From positions 124,001-188,000 of the forward strand of contig CBDBGT010000013.1 of NCBI GenBank assembly GCA_965205365.1: a DNA stretch of 64,000 bases, given 5' to 3'. The translations under genes were made by a program, and so were the position numbers. This stretch comes from JALZUR01 sp965205365 (lineage in GTDB: Bacteria; Bdellovibrionota; Bdellovibrionia; Bdellovibrionales; UBA1609). Below are positions 23,558 through 32,430 of the stretch, piece by piece. Below the pieces are notes generated by a model. It was not told the origin of the DNA. It did no database searches and saw only the letters and a list, made by a program, of their open reading frames with translations. Within the stretch, counting starts at the first letter, position 1, and each line of letters opens with the position of its first letter.

Positions 23558-24871
23558 TTATTTTAAATACGGCGACCATTTAGCATGATAGTAATTGTAT
23601 CCATCATTTGTTATTTTTTTTATGTTTGTTCCATCAGCCCTAATAATATAAAGGTCTTTCTTGCCTAATCTGTTTGATATAAATGAAATAAACCTTCCAT
23701 CAGGACTAAAACTTGGACTTTCATTATTTGCCCATTTTCCATTTGCTTTTCTCTTCTCTGTAATTCTTTTTAAATTTGTACCCTCTGTATCCATTGTAAA
23801 AATATCAAAGTGTCCCTGAGTCCAACCAGAAAAAACAATGGTTTTTCCATCTGGCGACCATTCTGGAGCAGAGTTGTACCTACCCGCTATGGTAAGCCTT
23901 TTAGGAATTTTCTTCTTTATATCCATGATATAGAGCATAGGTTTACCACTTCTATTTGAAGAAAACACCAAAGTTTTTCCGTCTGGCGACATACTAGGTT
24001 CAACATTCATAGTTCGACCTGGTCCCTTTGTGATCCTTTCTATTATACTTCCATTTAATCCAATTCTAAATAAATCTGGAATTCCACCCTGGGTAAGAGT
24101 CATTAAAAGAGACCTTCCATCTGGGAAAAAGGCCCCCCCAGAGTTAATACCTGGGCGAGAGGAGAGCATGCTTCTTTTTTTTGTTCTAAAATCATATATA
24201 TAAAGGTTAGCACTTCTAACCCCAGTTTTAGGCTGAATAGTAATAGAGCTATACACAATTTGACTCCCACCAGGAGACCAGTTAGGGGAAAGAGATGAGG
24301 CCTTATGAAAACTTAACCTATTCATATTTTCACCATTCCAGTCCATGACATAAACTTCTTTCCAACGGTTTCCAACCTTATCCGATGTAATTACGATTTT
24401 CGTATTAAAAATGGATTTTCTACCAGTTAGTACTTGAATAAAATCATCACAAAATCGGTTTGCTATTGTACTTTCATTGTTAAAACTTGCTTTATACCTT
24501 TTATGTAAAGCTAATTTTAAGTTTTTTAACAAATACACCTTAAATTGTACTATTGATTCAGAGCCTTGGAGTGCAGTGCTTGGTACTATTAAAAACTCTA
24601 CACCTTGAGCCCTTATCTCCTCAGCTTGCTTAGCATTCACTGTGCTTATCCCGCTCATACCCAGAATTTTTACAAATTTAAAATATGTTGAAAAAATAAG
24701 ATTGCTTTGAATTTTTGAAAACATTTTATTTTTATCAATTTTTGAAACCCCCACCATATTCATAATAGCAACAGTACTTTTTTTAACTTTTGCGTCTCCA
24801 ATATCAATCTTTAACCCTTGACCGTAGGCATCTAGTGTCCACAACAATATAAATATAAATATTTTTTTCAC
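23558..24871 (-). CDS. tolB: Tol-Pal system protein TolB
   Basis: Periplasmic beta-propeller of the Tol-Pal system, which links inner and outer membranes during cell constriction. The 437 residues comprise a signal peptide (MKKIFIFILLWTLDAYG), the N-terminal TolB domain (about 20-150), and WD40-like propeller repeats with the TolB signatures SLSPNWSPGGSQIVYSS, SMSPDGKTLVFSSNRSGKPM, PEWSPDGKTIVFSGW and PSFSPDGRFISFISNR. The start is 9 bp downstream of the TolA-like gene stop. A pal gene would normally follow, but here an epimerase does. Confidence 0.95.
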   Translation of the reverse strand: MKKIFIFILLWTLDAYGQGLKIDIGDAKVKKSTVAIMNMVGVSKIDKNKMFSKIQSNLIFSTYFKFVKILGMSGISTVNAKQAEEIRAQGVEFLIVPSTALQGSESIVQFKVYLLKNLKLALHKRYKASFNNESTIANRFCDDFIQVLTGRKSIFNTKIVITSDKVGNRWKEVYVMDWNGENMNRLSFHKASSLSPNWSPGGSQIVYSSITIQPKTGVRSANLYIYDFRTKKRSMLSSRPGINSGGAFFPDGRSLLMTLTQGGIPDLFRIGLNGSIIERITKGPGRTMNVEPSMSPDGKTLVFSSNRSGKPMLYIMDIKKKIPKRLTIAGRYNSAPEWSPDGKTIVFSGWTQGHFDIFTMDTEGTNLKRITEKRKANGKWANNESPSFSPDGRFISFISNRLGKKDLYIIRADGTNIKKITNDGYNYYHAKWSPYLK

Positions 24872-24879
24872 TCTTCCTC

Positions 24880-25563
24880 CTACCTTGGAAACAACAACTC
24901 TACACCTTCATAATACACGATTTTTTTAAACTTCTCTGGCGGTGGACTAAACGGCGCTGCATCCATAATCGCACTCCTAACTTTCTCATCATATATTAAA
25001 TTTCCAGAACTTTTTATAATTTTTTGAAAAATTAAACTCCCTCTCTCATCTATTTTAATATGAGCAATGGCACTTAAATCCCCTTCCAATAACCACTTTG
25101 GAATATTCCATTGAGCAGAAATTGCCCCATGAAGAGTGGCTGTATAGTTAGAATACTCTACCTTCTCAACACCTTTTAAATCTATTCCCTTTGACACCCT
25201 GTTCCCAGCAACATTCTCTTGCCTTTGAGCTTCCTTATTTTTTTCTTCCTGCATCCTTACAAGCTTTGCAAAAGCATCCTTTTCAAGGCTTTTTCTTTGC
25301 TTTGCCTCAGTATTGTTTTTAGGTATATTTTTCTCCACAGTTCTTATTTTTTTTTTTCTCTCAACTTGTTTCTTTGTAATTTTCTCTTTCTTTTTAAAAA
25401 TCTTTTGATGCTTCTTAGGCATGGCAACAATATCAACACGAATGGTATTTTTAAAGGGTTTTAACTCACTAGAAAAATAAGGGCGTACAAAAAGTAGGAG
25501 CACAATAAAACAATGGGCTCCTAAAGAATATACAAGGGATTTTTTTTCCTCACTAGTTATCAT
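24880..25563 (-). CDS. tolA: TolA/TonB-like energy-transducing protein
   Basis: A 227-residue inner-membrane-anchored protein: one N-terminal helix (SLVYSLGAHCFIVLLLFVRP), a long charged Lys/Glu-rich stalk (about 50-130, KKHQKIFKKKEKITKKQVER), then a C-terminal TonB/TolA-type domain (SAQWNIPKWLLEGDLSAIAH; IKSSGNLIYDEKVRSAIMDA). The stalk is much shorter than in enterobacterial TolA. Position between tolR (4-bp overlap) and tolB supports the TolA role, and the C-terminal domain alone would also fit TonB. It transmits force from TolQ/TolR to the outer membrane. Confidence 0.85.
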   Translation of the reverse strand: MITSEEKKSLVYSLGAHCFIVLLLFVRPYFSSELKPFKNTIRVDIVAMPKKHQKIFKKKEKITKKQVERKKKIRTVEKNIPKNNTEAKQRKSLEKDAFAKLVRMQEEKNKEAQRQENVAGNRVSKGIDLKGVEKVEYSNYTATLHGAISAQWNIPKWLLEGDLSAIAHIKIDERGSLIFQKIIKSSGNLIYDEKVRSAIMDAAPFSPPPEKFKKIVYYEGVELLFPR

Positions 25564-25958
25564 TGCACCTCTTCAGTAATTAAAGAGATGTTAGAAATTC
25601 CTTTGTTTTTTATCTTTGATAAAACTTTTGCAACAATTCCATAATTCACTCTTTTATCAACTTCTAACCTTGCAGATTTATTTTTAGATGAAATTCGGTC
25701 TGAAAAATTTGCAAGAGTCACCTTGCTTTTTCCAATAAAAATTTCGTTCCTATTGTTTATCACAACATCCAAAGATTTCAAAGACTCAACAGTATTTGTC
25801 TTTTTTGTTTTAGGAAGGGCAACTGTAATTCCTGTTTTTGTCATTGGAGCTGTCACCATAAAAATAATTAAAAGAACCAGCATAACATCCACTAAAGGTG
25901 TAACATTGATTTCACTCATTGCAGTTCTACCAAATTTCTTAGGCCCACCCATTGCCAT
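25560..25958 (-). CDS. tolR: TolR (ExbD family) proton-channel subunit
   Basis: A 132-residue ExbD/TolR protein with a short cytoplasmic start, one membrane helix carrying the proton-path Asp (SEINVTPLVDVMLVLLIIFM) and a periplasmic domain (TKTGITVALPKTKK). With TolQ it uses the proton gradient to drive TolA. Its start codon overlaps the tolQ stop by one base, and its stop overlaps the TolA-like start by 4 bp, so the three are tightly coupled. Confidence 0.95.
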   Translation of the reverse strand: MAMGGPKKFGRTAMSEINVTPLVDVMLVLLIIFMVTAPMTKTGITVALPKTKKTNTVESLKSLDVVINNRNEIFIGKSKVTLANFSDRISSKNKSARLEVDKRVNYGIVAKVLSKIKNKGISNISLITEEVQ

Positions 25959-26644
25959 TAAAAAAAATTCCTTTCAGCAACGTTCACTAAATCTCCTGCA
26001 TAACCATTTAACTCATGTTCTAGTTTTTTAATTTTTCCAATATAATGATTGTATGCAATGGACGCTGGAATAGCCGCTGCAAGGCCTACAGCTGTTGCAA
26101 TAAGCGCTTCAGAAATACCAGGCGCCACCACCACAAGACTTGTGCTTTTTAAAATACCAATTTTTTGAAAAGACCCCATGATCCCCCAAACCGTTCCAAA
26201 TAAACCAATAAAAGGAGCCGTGCTGCCCGTTGTTGCTAAAAAACTTAAGCCTTTTTCAGCATCTAGAATTTCACTCTCCACTGAATTAGTAAGTGTTCTT
26301 TCTAAAATTTCAGATTTAGTTAAAAAGGTTTCTTTATTGGCTCCTCTAATTTTTTTAATTTCTTTAAAACCTACTAAAAAAGTCCTACACAAATTTGATC
26401 CCTTATATTTATCTTTTGTGTCTACAATTTCATCCATTGTTTCAGATTTCCAAAAAGCCTCTAAAAAAAATCTGTTCGCTGCAAAAAGTGTTTTAAAGGT
26501 TTTATACTTTACAAAAATAATCATCCAAGAATAAACAGACATACCCACCAGTATTAAGAACACGATTTTAACAATTAACCCTGCTGACATCACTGCATGC
26601 CATGCAGAAAAATCTGCAGTTGCTTTTAAAACTTCCTCTCCCAT
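25958..26644 (-). CDS. tolQ: TolQ (ExbB family) proton-channel subunit
   Basis: A 228-residue MotA/TolQ/ExbB protein with three membrane helices. The first is near residues 20-45 (LIVKIVFLILVGMSVYSWMI). The conserved block LSFLATTGSTAPFIGLFGTV followed by WGIMGSF, then GISEALIATAVGLAAAIPAS forms the proton channel with the TolR helix. It is the first gene of the Tol operon (tolQ-tolR-tolA-tolB) on the minus strand. The operon promoter should lie in the roughly 100 bp between this gene and the one at 26748. Confidence 0.95.
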   Translation of the reverse strand: MGEEVLKATADFSAWHAVMSAGLIVKIVFLILVGMSVYSWMIIFVKYKTFKTLFAANRFFLEAFWKSETMDEIVDTKDKYKGSNLCRTFLVGFKEIKKIRGANKETFLTKSEILERTLTNSVESEILDAEKGLSFLATTGSTAPFIGLFGTVWGIMGSFQKIGILKSTSLVVVAPGISEALIATAVGLAAAIPASIAYNHYIGKIKKLEHELNGYAGDLVNVAERNFF

Positions 26645-26747
26645 TGCTACCTTAGCCTTTCTTCTCCATTAGAACTTAAAACTTCAGGTTAATAATTATA
26701 GCTGCTTTTCTCAACCTTTCTTTACCTCTAAGTCTTGCCATTTTAGT

Positions 26748-27386
26748 CTAGAAAACCACACCCTGATCTACGTTTACAGTTGTAATGATGAGCAAATTTC
26801 TTCTCTTAATTTCAGCCTTAAGCTTTGGAGATAAGATTTCTTTCACTTTATCATCTATAAATAAAAAATCTGACCTAAGCTTATATATTGTTTCCATATA
26901 AAAAGATGTAAATAGTGACCACTTCACCCAAGCCTTTGGGCTTGGAGCATATAAAAACCTTGGCTCTACCCTCTTAAGATTGCTTAAAGTGTTGTCAAAA
27001 GGACTGGCCACATAGACTTGCTTAAGCTTAAATTTAGCTAAAACCTTAAGAAGCCTTAACGCTGACTCCTTACCCACATTAGTCTTTATTACCAAAAATA
27101 AATACTCAGGGTTTTTAACCCTAAGCCTCTGAGCTAAAATCTGACCCTCTTTAGTTTTAATACGGTTAGGCTGAAAAATTGAAAATTTACTTTTTAAATC
27201 AATTCTCCAAACCTCTCCGTGCTCATAAATCACATAAGATTCTACCCTGTCATTAATTTTTACCTCTCCTAAGGAGGGGTTCACTTTTAAGCCTATATTG
27301 TGCACAATCTTAATGAATAAAAAACTCGCAACCCCTAAAATAAACACAATCACCAAGGGATAAGTGTAGATTTTATTTAGTCCCAA
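26748..27386 (-). CDS. Membrane-anchored protein, possible divergent phosphodiesterase-like domain
   Basis: A 212-residue product with one N-terminal helix (IYTYPLVIVFILGVASFLFI) and a periplasmic domain. The middle and end (RVKNPEYLFLVIKTNVGKES, then YVASPFDNTLSNLKRVEPRFL) recall the second half of glycerophosphodiester phosphodiesterase barrels, but the N-terminal catalytic His pair of that family is not seen. If related, it has lost catalysis. It points away from the Rrf2 gene, across a palindrome at 27404-27428, and lies about 100 bp upstream of tolQ on the same strand. Function is unknown. Confidence 0.5.
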   Translation of the reverse strand: MGLNKIYTYPLVIVFILGVASFLFIKIVHNIGLKVNPSLGEVKINDRVESYVIYEHGEVWRIDLKSKFSIFQPNRIKTKEGQILAQRLRVKNPEYLFLVIKTNVGKESALRLLKVLAKFKLKQVYVASPFDNTLSNLKRVEPRFLYAPSPKAWVKWSLFTSFYMETIYKLRSDFLFIDDKVKEILSPKLKAEIKRRNLLIITTVNVDQGVVF

Positions 27387-27403
27387 TATACACTCCTAAC
27401 TAA

Positions 27404-27428
27404 AAATAGGTATCAATTATACCTATTT
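27404..27428. promoter_or_regulatory. 25-bp palindrome, candidate operator of the Rrf2/IscR-like regulator
   Basis: Perfect 10-bp arms AAATAGGTAT and ATACCTATTT flank a 5-bp centre CAATT. It lies between divergent genes, 66 bp before the Rrf2-type regulator gene that heads the suf operon. Size and symmetry suit a dimeric Rrf2/IscR-type operator. Regulation of either gene is inferred. Confidence 0.55.
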
Positions 27429-27494
27429 AATGACAATCTCTAATTTTCTGCTACTTATTACCTAAAGGCCGCATAAATATAGGAGATATCTATA

Positions 27495-27935
27495 ATGTTT
27501 CGCTTAGGAAGACAAGTTGAGTCAGCTTTACTGGCAATAAAAGCTTTAAATGAAGCCTTTGGAGAGGATGTGTCTATTTCAGACATTTGCCTTAAATTTG
27601 GCCTTTCTAAAAACACCCTCTCAAAAGTCATGCAATCCCTTTCTAATTCTAAACTCATTGAGTCCTCTCGGGGCATAAGAGGCGGCTATAAGCTCCTTCA
27701 ACCATTAAGCAAAATCAGCTTTTTCCAGGTTCTTGATTCCCTAGGTGAAATTAAAAATTTAAGCTGTCGAAAAAACAACTCCTGCTCTCTTTTTAAAAAC
27801 TGCTCAATAAGCTCTCCACTCATTCAATGGGAACGCAGTTTTGAAAATCACCTTAAAAGTACTTTTTTAAATAAGCTTTTATATGAAAACAATACTTATC
27901 CTAAAAACCCCTTAATTTTTAACCGGAGTCTATAA
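27495..27935 (+). CDS. Rrf2-family iron-sulfur regulator (IscR-like), first gene of the suf operon
   Basis: A 146-residue winged-helix regulator. The DNA-binding half contains VSISDICLKFGLSKNTLSKV and the wing SRGIRGGYKLLQPL. The C-terminal part has LSCRKNNSCSLFKNCS, a C-x5-C-x5-C arrangement identical in spacing to the cluster-binding cysteines of IscR. It therefore probably senses Fe-S status and adjusts the suf genes that start 2 bp after its stop. The start follows AGGAGA. Confidence 0.88.
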   Translation: MFRLGRQVESALLAIKALNEAFGEDVSISDICLKFGLSKNTLSKVMQSLSNSKLIESSRGIRGGYKLLQPLSKISFFQVLDSLGEIKNLSCRKNNSCSLFKNCSISSPLIQWERSFENHLKSTFLNKLLYENNTYPKNPLIFNRSL

Positions 27936-27937
27936 TT

Positions 27938-29359
27938 GTGTCCATAGGTAACAAAGAATACAAATACGGTTTCACAACAAATATTCAGACCGATACTCTT
28001 GCTAAGGGCTTAACTAAGGAAGTTATTGAATTGATTTCTAAAAAAAAGCAGGAGCCAGAATGGATGCTCTCCTTTCGTTTAAATGCGTTTAAAAAATGGC
28101 AGAAAATGACTGAGCCTCACTGGGGCGCACATAAGTATAAGCCCATTAATTATCAAGACATTTCATATTATTCAGCACCTAAGAAAAAAGCTAAACTTAA
28201 ATCTCTTAATGATCTAGACCCAGAACTGTTAAAAACTTTTGAAAGGCTAGGAATTCCCCTTAGTGAACAAAAAAGAATTTCTGGAGTAGCTATGGACATT
28301 GTTTTTGATAGTGTTTCTATTGTTACCACTCAGAAAAAAAAGCTTAAAGAATACGGCATTATTTTTTGTTCAATATCTGAAGCCATTAAAAAGCACCCTG
28401 ACTTAGTTCAAAAATACCTGGCTTCAGTAGTTCCTGTAGAGGACAATTTTTTTTCAGCTTTAAACTCAGCTGTTTTTACCGATGGTTCTTTTTGTTATAT
28501 TCCAAAGGGAGTAAAATCCCCCATTGATCTTTCTACTTATTTTAGAATAAATGCTGAAGAAACTGGACAATTTGAAAGAACACTTCTTATTGCAGATGAG
28601 AATAGCTTAGTGAATTACCTTGAAGGCTGCACGGCTCCACAGCGTGATGAAAATCAACTTCATGCAGCTGTTGTTGAAATAGTGGTTTTAAAAGATGCTG
28701 AAGTCCGATACTCCACAGTACAAAACTGGTACGCCGGGGATAAAGAAGGAAAAGGTGGTGTCTACAATTTTGTCACAAAAAGAGCTAAATGCATTGGCAA
28801 AAATTCAAAAGTCAGTTGGACACAAGTTGAAGCAGGCTCAGCTATCACATGGAAGTACCCAAGCTGTATCTTGCAGGGAGACAATTCAGAGGGACAATTT
28901 TATTCCGTGGCTCTGACTTGTGATAAAATGCAGGCCGATACAGGAACTAAAATGCTCCACATTGGTAAAAACACTAAAAGCACCATTATCTCCAAAGGAA
29001 TTTCCACAGAATCTTCCATGAACAATTATAGAGGCCAGGTAAAAATCATGCCTTCAGCTAAAAACGCTAGAAACTATTCACAGTGTGACTCCATGCTTGT
29101 AGGCGATAAGTGTTGCGCAAATACTTTTCCTGCAATTCAAGTTAAAAACAACTCCTCAGTGGTAGAACATGAGGCTTCAACATCAAAGCTAAGTGAGGAG
29201 CAAATGTTTTACCTAAAATCTCGAGGCTTTGATGAAGAGCAAGTGATCTCTCTTCTTGTAAATGGATTTTGTAAGGAGGTCTTTAAAAAACTTCCATTAG
29301 AATTTTCTGTAGAAGCCGTTAAATTAATAGAAATGAAATTAGAAAACAGCGTGGCTTAA
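27938..29359 (+). CDS. sufB: Fe-S cluster assembly scaffold SufB
   Basis: Core scaffold of the SUF system, on which iron-sulfur clusters form with SufC and SufD. The 473 residues match SufB in length and sequence: EPEWMLSFRLNAFKKW, FTDGSFCYIPKGVKSPIDLS, NYLEGCTAPQRDENQLHAAV, GGVYNFVTKRAKCIGKNSKV, SQCDSMLVGDKCCANTFPAI and HEASTSKLSEEQMFYLKSRG. The start is GTG at 27938 behind CGGAG, 2 bp after the Rrf2 gene. It acts in the cytoplasm. Confidence 0.97.
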   Translation: MSIGNKEYKYGFTTNIQTDTLAKGLTKEVIELISKKKQEPEWMLSFRLNAFKKWQKMTEPHWGAHKYKPINYQDISYYSAPKKKAKLKSLNDLDPELLKTFERLGIPLSEQKRISGVAMDIVFDSVSIVTTQKKKLKEYGIIFCSISEAIKKHPDLVQKYLASVVPVEDNFFSALNSAVFTDGSFCYIPKGVKSPIDLSTYFRINAEETGQFERTLLIADENSLVNYLEGCTAPQRDENQLHAAVVEIVVLKDAEVRYSTVQNWYAGDKEGKGGVYNFVTKRAKCIGKNSKVSWTQVEAGSAITWKYPSCILQGDNSEGQFYSVALTCDKMQADTGTKMLHIGKNTKSTIISKGISTESSMNNYRGQVKIMPSAKNARNYSQCDSMLVGDKCCANTFPAIQVKNNSSVVEHEASTSKLSEEQMFYLKSRGFDEEQVISLLVNGFCKEVFKKLPLEFSVEAVKLIEMKLENSVA

Positions 29360-29370
29360 AGTGGGACAAT

Positions 29371-30117
29371 ATGATTAATATAAAGAATTTAAATGCAAGT
29401 GTACATGAAACTGTGGTTCTAAAAGATTTTAATTTAAAAATAAAATCTGGAACTGTACACGCCATTATGGGCCCCAATGGTTCTGGAAAAAGTAGTCTTT
29501 CAAAAGTCCTTGCTGGGCACCCTGATTATGAAGTGACTTCTGGCAAAATTGAGTTTAAAAAAGATTTTAAAACCATAAATCTTTTACAACTTAAACCCCA
29601 TGAGCGCTCTTTAAATGGTATTTTTTTGGCAAATCAGTACCCTATAGAAGTTCCAGGAGTCAGCAATCTTGAGTTCCTAAGAGAATCCTTTAACAACCAC
29701 TGTAAGTTTCAAGGAGCTAAAGAGTCTACTGAAAAAGATTTTGAAGAAATGGCTTTAGAAAATATCAATAAGGTTTGCCTAAACCCACAATTTTTATACC
29801 GTGATCTTAATAACGGTTTCTCTGGAGGAGAAAAAAAGAGAAATGAAATTTTACAAATGCTCCTCCTAAACCCTAGCTTTTCAATATTTGATGAAACTGA
29901 TTCTGGCTTAGACATTGATTCACTTAAAATAGTTGCAAACTGCTTAAACAAAGCAAAAAACGATGAAAAAGCTTTTCTACTTATTACTCATTATAAAAGA
30001 ATTCTAGACTTCGTCATTCCAGATTTCGTTCATATTCTAAAAGATGGACAAATCATTAAAACAGGCGATATTAATCTTGCCAATGAACTTGAAAAAAAAG
30101 GTTATGATTGGTTATGA
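29371..30117 (+). CDS. sufC: SUF system ATPase SufC
   Basis: ABC-type ATPase that drives the SufBCD scaffold. The 248-residue protein has Walker A (AIMGPNGSGKSSLSKVLAGH), the SufC signature FSGGEKKRNEILQM, Walker B (SFSIFDETDSGLDIDSLKIV) and the switch His (LLITHYKRIL). It is cytoplasmic and has no transmembrane partner, as expected. It starts 11 bp after sufB, and its stop overlaps the sufD start (ATGA). Confidence 0.97.
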   Translation: MINIKNLNASVHETVVLKDFNLKIKSGTVHAIMGPNGSGKSSLSKVLAGHPDYEVTSGKIEFKKDFKTINLLQLKPHERSLNGIFLANQYPIEVPGVSNLEFLRESFNNHCKFQGAKESTEKDFEEMALENINKVCLNPQFLYRDLNNGFSGGEKKRNEILQMLLLNPSFSIFDETDSGLDIDSLKIVANCLNKAKNDEKAFLLITHYKRILDFVIPDFVHILKDGQIIKTGDINLANELEKKGYDWL

Positions 30118-31235
30118 GCTATGAGTTTTTAAAAATCACCCCTAAAGAAAAAGCAGAGGCTTGGAAATTTTCTCCAAAATCTGCTTTTTCAAAAAATCTC
30201 TTTAAGAAACCTCTTCGAATAAAACTTAATGAAGTTAAAAATACCAAGCTTGCCCTTGGACCCAGTGCACAACAGTTTCAAATACTTTCTCTTTCTGAAC
30301 TTGAAGAAGAGGGTTACTTAAAAATTAAAATTTTAGATCAATCTATAATAACCAATGAATACACTAAGCGTGCTCTAGTAGACTCTACCATTTCTAATTT
30401 ATTTAATGGCCTAAAAACTTTAAGCCTCACTCTTTTAAAGCCCCTTCCTTCAACTCTATGGATTTCTCCCAATGAAAATTTAAAACTTGTTGATTTTAAC
30501 TTAGCCCCGTTAGTAAAACAGTCTATTTGTCTTTTTGAAGCTGACATTGAGAAAAAGTATTCAGAAGGGTTTTTATTTAATTTTAACGTCTGTAAAGAGG
30601 CTCATCTTGAAATTGGAATCTGCACAAACACTTCAAGTGCCACTTTTTCAAGAGTTAATATTGAAACTAAAGAGAGCGCAAAGGTTGATGCTTTTACACT
30701 TCTAACTGGCAACATTGATTATAAAAGGCTTGAGGTCAATGTTTACCAAAGCGGCCATGAATCCGAGGTCTCTTTAAACGGAATTTGTTTCGCTAAAAAC
30801 ACCTCAACATTAGAGTTTTACTCAAATATCTTTCATCTAAATAAAAACCAAAATACCACTCAAATTTATAAAACTCTTTGCTCTCAAAAAGGAAAAGCCG
30901 TCTTTGGCGGGCGCATTCATTTAACTGAAGAGGCCTCTGGTGCTTTTGTTAGACAGCTTAACAACAACCTTTTACTTGATAAAAATTCTAGCGTAGACAC
31001 TCAACCTGAATTAAATATTCACCAAGACAATGTGAAAGCCAGTCATGGGGCCACTACAATCACTGTAAATGATGACCATCTATTTTATTTTGCATCTAGA
31101 GGCCTTAAAGCTGACCAAAGTAAACAAATGCTTTTTAAGGCATTTTGTAAATCTTCTTTTTCTAATCTTAAAAACAATAGCCTCATTAATTTTTTCACTG
31201 ACACCTTAAATAAAGAATTAGAACATGTTAAATAA
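30114..31235 (+). CDS. sufD: Fe-S cluster assembly protein SufD
   Basis: Partner of SufB in the SufBC2D scaffold. About 373 residues. The conserved C-terminal beta-helix is clear: KAVFGGRIHLTEEASGAFVR, NNLLLDKNSSVDTQPELNIH, KASHGATTITVNDDHLFYFA and SRGLKADQSKQMLFKAF. The N-terminal 150 residues are weakly conserved, as usual for SufD. I take ATG 30114, which overlaps the sufC stop as ATGA, rather than the TTG two codons earlier. It overlaps sufS by 11 bp. Confidence 0.93.
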   Translation: MSYEFLKITPKEKAEAWKFSPKSAFSKNLFKKPLRIKLNEVKNTKLALGPSAQQFQILSLSELEEEGYLKIKILDQSIITNEYTKRALVDSTISNLFNGLKTLSLTLLKPLPSTLWISPNENLKLVDFNLAPLVKQSICLFEADIEKKYSEGFLFNFNVCKEAHLEIGICTNTSSATFSRVNIETKESAKVDAFTLLTGNIDYKRLEVNVYQSGHESEVSLNGICFAKNTSTLEFYSNIFHLNKNQNTTQIYKTLCSQKGKAVFGGRIHLTEEASGAFVRQLNNNLLLDKNSSVDTQPELNIHQDNVKASHGATTITVNDDHLFYFASRGLKADQSKQMLFKAFCKSSFSNLKNNSLINFFTDTLNKELEHVK

Positions 31236-32430
31236 CAGTTCTCTTACACAACTTTTTCCACAATTAAACACCATGACTAATCAAGGGATAACTTATTTAG
31301 ATAGCGCTGCAACTTCTTTAAAACTCAAGGCTTGTGTAGATTTGCAGCACCATTTTGACCTTCATCAAACAGCAAATATACATCGAGGTGCACACCAACT
31401 CTCAGATTCTGCTACACAAACTTACGAAGACTCAAGAACCTTAGCCTCAAAATATCTAAACTGCTCACCTGGGCAAATTATTTTTACCAAAGGCACAACG
31501 GAGTCCTTAAATCTTTTAGCTCACCACTACTCTAAAACCCTAACAAAAAATGACTGTATTCTTCTTACTCAAATGGAGCACCACTCAAACCTTCTTCCTT
31601 GGCAGCACGCCTCTAACACAACTGGTGCAAAGCTTATTTTTACTAGTGTTAATGAGAAAGGAGAACTGAACCTTTCTGAAATAGATTCTCTTTTAAAAAA
31701 AAACAATATTAAAATCTTTTCCCTTTGTCATGTTTCAAATACCCTTGGAACAATAAACCCTGTTAATGAAATATCTAAACTTTGTAAATTAAATAACGTC
31801 GATCTCATAGTAGATGGTGCGCAAGCTGTTACTTTTTTAAAACCTAATCTAAGCACTTTAAAATGTGACTTCTATGTTTTTTCTGCACACAAATCTTTTG
31901 GCCCCTTTGGTGTTGGTGTTTTATATGTTAAAAACATTGAAAAACTTAATCTTTATCAACTCGGTGGAGGTACTGTAACAAATGTTGATTTTAAAAACTG
32001 TAGTTTTGTTCCAGGCCCTCAGAAATTTGAAGCCGGCACACCTAACATTTCTGGGGTTGTTGCTCTTAAAGAGATGTTTAAATTCTTAGGCTCTCTAGAT
32101 TTTAAAAGCATTCAAAAAGAAGAAAAAAAGCTCTTAAACTACACCCAAAAAGAACTCTTAAAAATTAAAGGCTTTAAGCCTGTAGGATCTTCAAACTCCA
32201 GAGTCAACATTCTATCTTTTAATTTTAAAAGCATTCATCCTAATGACCTTTGTGAGCTCTTAGACAAACAAGGCATTGCCCTACGTTCAGGAAACCACTG
32301 TACTCAACCACTGCTTAAAAAATTAGATATGTCAGCCTGCGTACGAGCATCTTTTTCAATTTATAATTCAAAAAAAGATGTGGATAAGCTGATTAAAGCC
32401 GTTAAAAAATCACTTAAGGTATTACAATGA
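31225..32430 (+). CDS. sufS: Cysteine desulfurase SufS
   Basis: PLP enzyme that takes sulfur from cysteine for cluster assembly. The 401 residues show the group II layout: YLDSAATSLKLKACVD, the substrate-loop ANIHRGAHQLSDSAT, the Schiff-base Lys in YVFSAHKSFGPFGVGVLYVK, FEAGTPNISG, and the active Cys in LRSGNHCTQPLLKKL. It overlaps sufD by 11 bp and the Nfu gene by 4 bp. No sufE or sufU gene follows, so the sulfur acceptor is unidentified here. Confidence 0.96.
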   Translation: MLNNSSLTQLFPQLNTMTNQGITYLDSAATSLKLKACVDLQHHFDLHQTANIHRGAHQLSDSATQTYEDSRTLASKYLNCSPGQIIFTKGTTESLNLLAHHYSKTLTKNDCILLTQMEHHSNLLPWQHASNTTGAKLIFTSVNEKGELNLSEIDSLLKKNNIKIFSLCHVSNTLGTINPVNEISKLCKLNNVDLIVDGAQAVTFLKPNLSTLKCDFYVFSAHKSFGPFGVGVLYVKNIEKLNLYQLGGGTVTNVDFKNCSFVPGPQKFEAGTPNISGVVALKEMFKFLGSLDFKSIQKEEKKLLNYTQKELLKIKGFKPVGSSNSRVNILSFNFKSIHPNDLCELLDKQGIALRSGNHCTQPLLKKLDMSACVRASFSIYNSKKDVDKLIKAVKKSLKVLQ

